From the NCBI GenBank assembly GCA_904501915.1, contig CAJGCV010000001.1, forward strand, positions 94,142 to 158,141: a DNA stretch of 64,000 nt, read 5' to 3'. This DNA comes from an uncultured Akkermansia sp. (GTDB lineage Bacteria; Verrucomicrobiota; Verrucomicrobiia; Verrucomicrobiales; Akkermansiaceae). The position numbers and the translations under genes are program-made. This document shows positions 59,708 to 64,000 of this stretch, piece after piece. Within the stretch, counting starts at the first letter, position 1. Every line of letters begins with the position of its first letter. The notes below the pieces were generated by a model. That model had not been told where the DNA came from. It did not search any database and was given only the letters and a program-made list of their open reading frames with translations.

Positions 59708-60862
59708 TTATTTGATAACACCACGCTTGCGCAGGCGCTCCAGGAAACGGGGCTGCCAGACTACCTGTTCGTCGCGTCCGAACGTCCGGCAATACGGTTC
59801 AACAGGATAGAGGTCCTCACATTCATTCACAGCAGAATCTCTCTGTTCCTGAGTTTCATACAGATAGACGGCATAGCCACCATGACCGCCACCACAGTAT
59901 TTACGAGCCATCTGACCACGAATTTCAGGCAAGGGCAACATCCCTTCCTCCAACTGGAGCTGGTAACTCATCTGCACGGCCACGGCGAGAACGGTAACAT
60001 CCTGCTGCAGCACGCCTAAGCGGGCAATACGTGCAGCCTTTGCAATGCGTGTAAACGGGCGTTCATACCCGGCATAGCCCGGGGTATAATGTTTCACCTT
60101 GGTATCATATACAGCCATACGCCCGCAGAGGAATTCTCCTGTATTCTTAAAATCCAGCACAGGTTTTCCCCCGGATTTCCAGACGCAGGCGCCGGTTTCT
60201 GCAATAACAGCGGGGTCCTGCCAGCCAACGCCCAACCCGAGTTCAGAACTCACAGGGTCCCAACCATTCAGCACACTCCACGCACCGCTGCCACCAAGCC
60301 CGGCGCCCTGGCGGTATAACCACTCTTTGAGCGAAACAGTGGGAGAAATGGAACAATTTACAATGTATTCACCGGGTATGGCATTCTGCGGTACATCCAA
60401 CCAACCACCGGCAAAGTCTACGCGTAAAGGTGCATGCGCTGGCGCTTTCACTCTGGACAGCAGCTGTGTGCATGTAGCCCCCCCTTCATTCGGATTCGTT
60501 TTTTCAAGGACAACAAAATCCACACCCTGTTCTTCGCAAAAACGACGTTTTGCCTCTATATACAGATCATCCGTCGTAACGGCCAGAACATCAGGCTTGA
60601 TTTTCAGAAATGCTGAACGAAAAGATAGAGCTACATCTTCATCTGTAGACTCGATAACCTCGTCAACCATTTCCAGCGATTCAATGACTGCTTTCTTATC
60701 ACTATCATCAAGTGCTGATTTTTTGTCGTACAAACGCCACAACAAATCAGCCGGAGGATACGAAACAATCAGATAATCCCCCAATGCCCGTGCATCCTGA
60801 AAAAAACGTATATGCCCGGCATGAAGGATATTGAATGCGCCTGATACAAAAACCTTTCTCAT
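59708..60862 (-). CDS. Bifunctional fusion: cytidylyltransferase-like domain plus GHMP sugar kinase domain
   Basis: The protein has 384 residues. Residues 1 to about 138 form a HIGH-type nucleotidyltransferase (GAFNILHAGHIRFFQDA, His14 and His17). From about 144 a GHMP kinase begins with PLRVDFAGGWLD (145-156), similar to HddA or fucokinase starts. GAGLGGSGA (186-194) is the ATP-binding motif 2, and KYCGGGHGGYAVYL near residue 330 is motif 3. A kinase plus nucleotidyltransferase in one chain suggests sugar activation through a sugar 1-phosphate to an NDP-sugar, as FKP does for fucose with different domains. The actual sugar is unknown. Starts 4 bp after the yqjK-like gene. Confidence 0.85.
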   Translation of the reverse strand: MRKVFVSGAFNILHAGHIRFFQDARALGDYLIVSYPPADLLWRLYDKKSALDDSDKKAVIESLEMVDEVIESTDEDVALSFRSAFLKIKPDVLAVTTDDLYIEAKRRFCEEQGVDFVVLEKTNPNEGGATCTQLLSRVKAPAHAPLRVDFAGGWLDVPQNAIPGEYIVNCSISPTVSLKEWLYRQGAGLGGSGAWSVLNGWDPVSSELGLGVGWQDPAVIAETGACVWKSGGKPVLDFKNTGEFLCGRMAVYDTKVKHYTPGYAGYERPFTRIAKAARIARLGVLQQDVTVLAVAVQMSYQLQLEEGMLPLPEIRGQMARKYCGGGHGGYAVYLYETQEQRDSAVNECEDLYPVEPYCRTFGRDEQVVWQPRFLERLRKRGVIK

Positions 60863-60866
60863 ACAA

Positions 60867-61250
60867 TCAGAAGCGAAGAGAATCCCCTTTGTCTCCGGCA
60901 GCGTCCGCAGAATGCTTGCTGAGCGCGTTCTGCAATAAGGGAAGAATCATAGGCATGACAGACTGGAGCAACATGGGAACAAGAACACCGGCAACACCAG
61001 ACTTCGCTGCAGTTTTTTCAGCTGTCCGCTTTTTTCTACGCCATGCGGCAAAGATACCCATCACAGAAGCAGCAGACCCCGCAGCAACACCGGCTTTTTT
61101 CAGTACAGCAGGAGACACGGGCAACGCCCGCACACAGCGAGCAGCGTGCTCGTAAGAAGCAGAAACAGAATCAAGCACTGCAACACGGCTTTCCGCCACG
61201 CGAATCAGTGCTTGCTGTTTCCCTTGCAAAGCATCTTGAGACATTGCCAA
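60867..61250 (-). CDS. YqjK-like small protein
   Basis: The protein has 127 residues. Its N-terminal half is a charged helix (DALQGKQQALIRVAESRVAV) and the middle an Ala/Gly-rich segment followed by AAWRRKKR, then a hydrophobic stretch (about residues 86-108). Layout and position after a YqjE-like gene match E. coli yqjK in the yqjDEK set, but similarity is weak. It overlaps the YqjE-like gene by 46 bp, so it is translationally coupled. The tight link (4 bp) to the sugar-kinase fusion means the two modules likely share a transcript. Confidence 0.55.
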   Translation of the reverse strand: MAMSQDALQGKQQALIRVAESRVAVLDSVSASYEHAARCVRALPVSPAVLKKAGVAAGSAASVMGIFAAWRRKKRTAEKTAAKSGVAGVLVPMLLQSVMPMILPLLQNALSKHSADAAGDKGDSLRF

Positions 61251-61639
61251 TCGTTCTTTAATTCTTCAACAGTAGCCGGAGCCAGACGCTTACCAGCCGT
61301 TGCCCGGAAGCGAATGAGCAAGCCTGCGGCTATCACCCCATTCAGCACACACACACACACCAGAGCCCATGCCAAACCCAGCCAGATATTTAACACCACA
61401 GCCAAGGCTGCGCAGAATGTAAAATAGGCACCAAGGAGCAGCACACAGGCAAGCACCACCATGATGGCCCGTTTTACCTGATGCTCTGCGTACTCCTTGA
61501 TTTCCGCGGATAACAACGCACCCAGCGCCCCGGTGTGTTCCACCGTGCGCTGGGCTACGCCACGAGCCTGCTGCACCAGCGCAACAGCCTCTTCCTTAAT
61601 TATCGCTTTCTGCTCTTTTATTTTAAAGAGAGAAAACAT
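61205..61639 (-). CDS. YqjE-like (holin-superfamily III) membrane protein
   Basis: The protein has 144 residues. An amphipathic N-terminus is followed by two adjacent transmembrane helices (about residues 58-82 and 85-110) with a short turn, then a basic segment. This is the Phage_holin_3_6/YqjE layout, which despite the name is a chromosomal envelope-stress protein family. It lies between YqjD-like and YqjK-like genes, as in E. coli yqjDEK. No phage genes are near. Confidence 0.7.
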   Translation of the reverse strand: MFSLFKIKEQKAIIKEEAVALVQQARGVAQRTVEHTGALGALLSAEIKEYAEHQVKRAIMVVLACVLLLGAYFTFCAALAVVLNIWLGLAWALVCVCVLNGVIAAGLLIRFRATAGKRLAPATVEELKNDWQCLKMLCKGNSKH

Positions 61640-61672
61640 AAGACCGAATGGTTAAACTCCGACCGGAATTCC

Positions 61673-62026
61673 TTAACGACGGCCGCCGAGGATAAGGCCG
61701 ATAAGAACACCGATGCCCAGAGCGCCAAGAACACTACCCGTGGGATTTTCTTTGACGAAGTCCTCACCAGTCTTGTGATACTCCTTCGCTGCTGCACGGG
61801 TCTTGTCCCAGCCCTCATTCATCTGAACGCGAGCCTTATCCCAGCTTTCGTTCAACTGAGCGCGAGCATGGTCAGCATATTCACGCACATGAACCATCTG
61901 ATCAGCAGCGGCGCGACGAATCTTATCGTACTGCTCACAGGCATACTGGCGGGCCGCATTAAGACGGTCACAGGCATCTGTAGTGGGAGCCGCTACCGGG
62001 ATATCATTGATTTGTTCGTTTTCCAT
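61673..62026 (-). CDS. YqjD/ElaB-like (DUF883) membrane-tethered protein
   Basis: The protein has 117 residues from ATG 62026; an upstream GTG (62056) is possible. A long charged helix (about residues 20-90, with repeated WDKAR/WDKTR units) ends in EDFVKENPTGSVLGALGIGV and a C-terminal transmembrane helix capped by GGRR. This is the hallmark of the ElaB/YqjD/YgaM family, which in E. coli binds ribosomes at the membrane in stationary phase. A perfect TATAAT promoter lies about 70 bp upstream. Confidence 0.82.
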   Translation of the reverse strand: MENEQINDIPVAAPTTDACDRLNAARQYACEQYDKIRRAAADQMVHVREYADHARAQLNESWDKARVQMNEGWDKTRAAAKEYHKTGEDFVKENPTGSVLGALGIGVLIGLILGGRR

Positions 62027-62099
62027 AACTTGCAGATTGTTGGTTAGATTTTTCACACAGAGCTAAGCATTCCAGGCAGAGCTCTCTACTGATGACATT

Positions 62100-62129
62100 A
62101 TTATAAGCACAAAAGGCACATGATTGCAA
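62100..62129 (-). promoter_or_regulatory. Promoter of the yqjD-like/sugar-activation operon
   Basis: On the minus strand, TTGCAA (62129-62124) and a consensus TATAAT (62105-62100) are separated by 18 bp. The leader to ATG 62026 would be about 67 nt, the longest among the promoters found here. Confidence 0.68.
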
Positions 62130-62221
62130 GCTAACTTGATTAAAATGACGAATTTTCTGAAACGGCGCCATACTCAGCTGGACGCGGAGAGTTTTTACTG
62201 CGTCTGCCCTTTCCTTTTTGC

Positions 62222-62250
62222 TCGACATAGGAGTAAAAAATCGTTAGTAT
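62222..62250 (+). promoter_or_regulatory. Promoter of cmk-plsC-recF
   Basis: TCGACA (62222-62227) and TAGTAT (62245-62250) have a 17-bp spacer. Ten bases precede ATG 62261, giving a leader of about 3-4 nt. Confidence 0.58.
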
Positions 62251-62260
62251 ATGGGCGAAT

Positions 62261-62905
62261 ATGAATCCTCCTGCCATCGCCATAGACGGCCCTGCAGCAT
62301 CCGGCAAATCGACTGTAGCAAAACTGATTGCCAAAGAACTGGGCTATACATTCATCAACACCGGTGCCATGTACCGGGCCGTGACCTGGTACACGCTCCA
62401 ACAAGGCGTCAACCCTGCAGATACCGCCGCTGTAGAGGCATTGCTCACGGACATCCCCCTGAGTTTTGGTAAGGATGGAGCCAATTCGACAGTCATGTAC
62501 AAGGGAGAGGTACTCACCTCGGAATTGACCGAAAAGAGCACGAACGACAACGTATCAGCCATTGCCTCAATACCGGCAGTGCGTGCATTGCTGGTGGAAA
62601 AACAGCGCGAATACAACACGCGAGAAGCTGTAGTCATGGAAGGTCGCGACATTGGCACCGTTGTATTCCCGGATACGCGATTCAAGTATTTTGTAACAGC
62701 GTCTGAGGAAGTGCGCGCAGCTCGCCGTGCCGCTGAAGGGATTACAGATTCCATCGCTGAGCGCGACCGCAAGGATTCGCAACGCGCCTGTGCCCCGCTC
62801 AAAAAAGCAGATGATGCACTCCTGGTGGACACATCAGATATGAGCATCGACCAGGTTGTGGCATTCATTGCCGCAGATATCCGGAAAAAGCTTGAAAACT
62901 GCTAA
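62261..62905 (+). CDS. cmk: Cytidylate kinase
   Basis: The enzyme phosphorylates CMP and dCMP. The protein has 214 residues. The P-loop IDGPAASGKSTVAK (about residues 7-20) is followed by FINTGAMYRAVT and the EGRDIGTVVFPD stretch. The lid region contains RRAAEGI and RDRKDSQR, with DALLVDTSD near the end. The family's typical length is about 225 residues. It is followed by plsC 15 bp later, a common cmk-plsC pairing. Confidence 0.95.
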   Translation: MNPPAIAIDGPAASGKSTVAKLIAKELGYTFINTGAMYRAVTWYTLQQGVNPADTAAVEALLTDIPLSFGKDGANSTVMYKGEVLTSELTEKSTNDNVSAIASIPAVRALLVEKQREYNTREAVVMEGRDIGTVVFPDTRFKYFVTASEEVRAARRAAEGITDSIAERDRKDSQRACAPLKKADDALLVDTSDMSIDQVVAFIAADIRKKLENC

Positions 62906-62920
62906 CATTTCGAAAAACAC

Positions 62921-63547
62921 ATGAACCGCACCCTGCTCTACCACATCGTACGAGGCACCGCAAGCTGTTTCTTCAATTCGTTCTTCAACCTGAAGGTTAT
63001 CAACCAACAGAAGCTGATTGAGGATGGACCCTGCATCATTGTAGCCAACCACCAGAGTTTCCTTGACCCGCCTCTGGTTGGCTCACTCTACCGCAACGAG
63101 GTATATTTCCTGGCTCGCAAAACTCTGTTCGATGCGCCAGTACTCAAACAGGTACTGCCGCTCTGCAATACCATTGGCATTGACCAGACCCGCCCCGACC
63201 CCGCCAGCATCATCCAGGTGCTCCGCACCGTAAAGAACGGAAACCGAATCATCATTTTCCCAGAGGGCTCACGCTGCCCCGATGGTCAGATTCATGATGC
63301 CATGCCCGGCATCGGCCTCATTCTCAGCAAGCTCGCATCTGTCCCGGTACAACCGGTACGAATCGAAGGCGCATATGATTGTCTGCCCATCCACAGCAAC
63401 AAGCTCAAGTTCAAACCTATCACCCTCTCCGTGGGCGACCCCATCCAGTTCACCCCGGAGGAACTCAGAGCAAAAGGCCGTGACGCACAGCGCGCCATAG
63501 GCCAGAAGATTATGGACGCCATACGCGCCCTGCCCCTTGAGGTGTGA
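62921..63547 (+). CDS. plsC: 1-acyl-sn-glycerol-3-phosphate acyltransferase (PlsC family)
   Basis: The protein has 208 residues. The acyltransferase motifs are NHQSFLDPP (HxxxxD, about residues 43-51), a downstream GIDQTRPD, FPEGSRCPDG (motif III) and the VPVQPVRIEG (motif IV) stretch. It adds the second acyl chain to lysophosphatidic acid in phospholipid synthesis. recF starts 1 bp after its stop, so the three genes cmk-plsC-recF are probably co-transcribed. Confidence 0.93.
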   Translation: MNRTLLYHIVRGTASCFFNSFFNLKVINQQKLIEDGPCIIVANHQSFLDPPLVGSLYRNEVYFLARKTLFDAPVLKQVLPLCNTIGIDQTRPDPASIIQVLRTVKNGNRIIIFPEGSRCPDGQIHDAMPGIGLILSKLASVPVQPVRIEGAYDCLPIHSNKLKFKPITLSVGDPIQFTPEELRAKGRDAQRAIGQKIMDAIRALPLEV

Positions 63548-63548
63548 T

Positions 63549-64000
63549 ATGCTCACCACCCTGCGTCTGAGCAACTTCCGCTGCTACAACACCCTCCGCT
63601 GGTCTATACCGGCAGAGGGTGCTGTGCTGCTGGGTGCCAACGCGCAGGGCAAGACCAGCCTCATGGAGGCCCTCTGCTTCGCGCTCACCCTCCACAGTCC
63701 CCGCGCCACCAGACTCGATAAACTCGTGCGCCAGGGCCAGCCCGCCTTCGGCATCTCGCTCGATACGGAGGACGGCACCCGCCGGCTCCACTGGGCAGAC
63801 CGCAAGCTCAACATGCAGGTAAACGGCGCCGAACGCCGCGACTACAACGACTACCTGGCCGATACATACCCCGTCACCTGGCTCGCCAATAGCGACATGG
63901 CACTCGTGAACGGCCCTGCAGAAGAGCGCCGCCGCTACCTCGATTTCCTCGGCAGCCAGTGGCACCCCGTCTACCGCCAGGCCCTGCAGGCCTACCGCAA
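63549..64000 (+). CDS. recF: DNA replication and repair protein RecF (N-terminal part, cut by window end)
   Basis: About 150 residues are visible from ATG 63549. LRLSNFRCYNTLRW is followed by the Walker A motif GANAQGKTSLMEALCF and later DMALVNGPAEERRRYLDF, both diagnostic of RecF. RecF helps load RecA at gaps and works with RecJ, which is also in this window. It begins 1 bp after plsC. The C-terminal ABC signature and Walker B are outside the window. dnaN and gyrB, common recF neighbours, are not upstream here. Confidence 0.93.
   Translation, partial: MLTTLRLSNFRCYNTLRWSIPAEGAVLLGANAQGKTSLMEALCFALTLHSPRATRLDKLVRQGQPAFGISLDTEDGTRRLHWADRKLNMQVNGAERRDYNDYLADTYPVTWLANSDMALVNGPAEERRRYLDFLGSQWHPVYRQALQAYR

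Noticed and set aside
61205..61639. Phage holin, and so a possible prophage remnant
   Set aside because: The YqjE family carries a holin-superfamily label, but the gene sits in a yqjD-yqjE-yqjK-like order with no phage genes nearby.
1..64000. CRISPR arrays, IS elements, integrases, tRNA genes or toxin-antitoxin pairs
   Set aside because: I saw no regularly spaced direct repeats, transposase motifs, tRNA cloverleaf sequences or paired small TA genes; the region looks like core chromosome.

Overview
The window reads as a gene-dense chromosomal segment of a Gram-negative bacterium, with no rRNA, tRNA, IS element, prophage or CRISPR array that I can see. Lipid A and LPS functions (lpxK, a lipid A acyltransferase fused to a GT9-type glycosyltransferase, GT25, GT14), outer-membrane-type lipoproteins, a type II secretion-type pseudopilin and a menaquinone block (menD-menB-menC) point to a diderm. 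The mix of these with many lineage-specific signal-peptide proteins and TPR membrane proteins most resembles Verrucomicrobiota (Akkermansia relatives). That placement is a judgement from protein character, not a database result.

Layout. 1-4.4 kb: end of a glycosidase-like gene, a small anchored protein, a Zn/Mn ABC transporter pair (znuC-znuB), a pseudopilin and DAHP synthase, closed by a strong terminator. 4.4-6.6 kb: small membrane protein, ruvB and an amidase-type lipoprotein. 6.6-14.8 kb (minus): a His/Cys/Pro-rich secreted protein, then a probable operon hom-lysC-TPR-TPR-murJ. 14.9-15.1 kb: a strong promoter and a rod-folding, 6S-like RNA. 15.1-19.3 kb: envelope genes (D,D-carboxypeptidase, anchored protein, lipoprotein, LpxL-GT9 fusion). 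19.3-24.0 kb (minus): sufT with a hypothetical partner, GT14, an M50-like membrane protease and recJ. 24.1-25.5 kb: nhaC. 25.5-27.6 kb (minus): rppH-trmO-serine hydrolase. 27.7-36.7 kb (plus): lipoprotein, FAH-family hydrolase, sugar epimerase, pyrD, three secreted helical proteins, DUF1015 and serA. 36.8-39.4 kb (minus): lpxK, asnS. 39.5-44.7 kb: C_GCAxxG_C_C protein, dnaE, anchored serpin-like protein. 44.8-46.4 kb (minus): metG. 46.5-53.0 kb: nadC, dprA, menD-menB-menC, secreted Pro-rich protein. 53.1-57.9 kb (minus): acyltransferase-SGNH protein, infC, thrS. 58.0-62.0 kb (minus): a yqjD/E/K-like trio running into a nucleotidyltransferase-GHMP kinase fusion, a second nucleotidyltransferase, a cupin and GT25. 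62.3-64 kb: cmk, plsC and the start of recF.

Two global signals stand out. Many genes carry a clear -35/-10 pair with 16-18 bp spacing (TTGACA-like; TAGAAT, TAAAGT or TACAAT) whose -10 lies only 6-10 bp before the ATG, which predicts leaderless or near-leaderless mRNAs. In addition, nearly all starts I inspected lack a Shine-Dalgarno sequence. Using these promoters I moved several starts (hom, nhaC, the 27.7-kb lipoprotein, the 31.6-kb protein, the epimerase, asnS, the C_GCAxxG protein, dnaE, rppH, the acyltransferase). The best candidates for undescribed biology are the sugar-activation locus at 58.0-60.9 kb, the 6S-like RNA, the LpxL-GT9 fusion, the His/Cys-rich secreted protein, the DUF1015-serA pair and the membrane-anchored serpin without a normal reactive loop.
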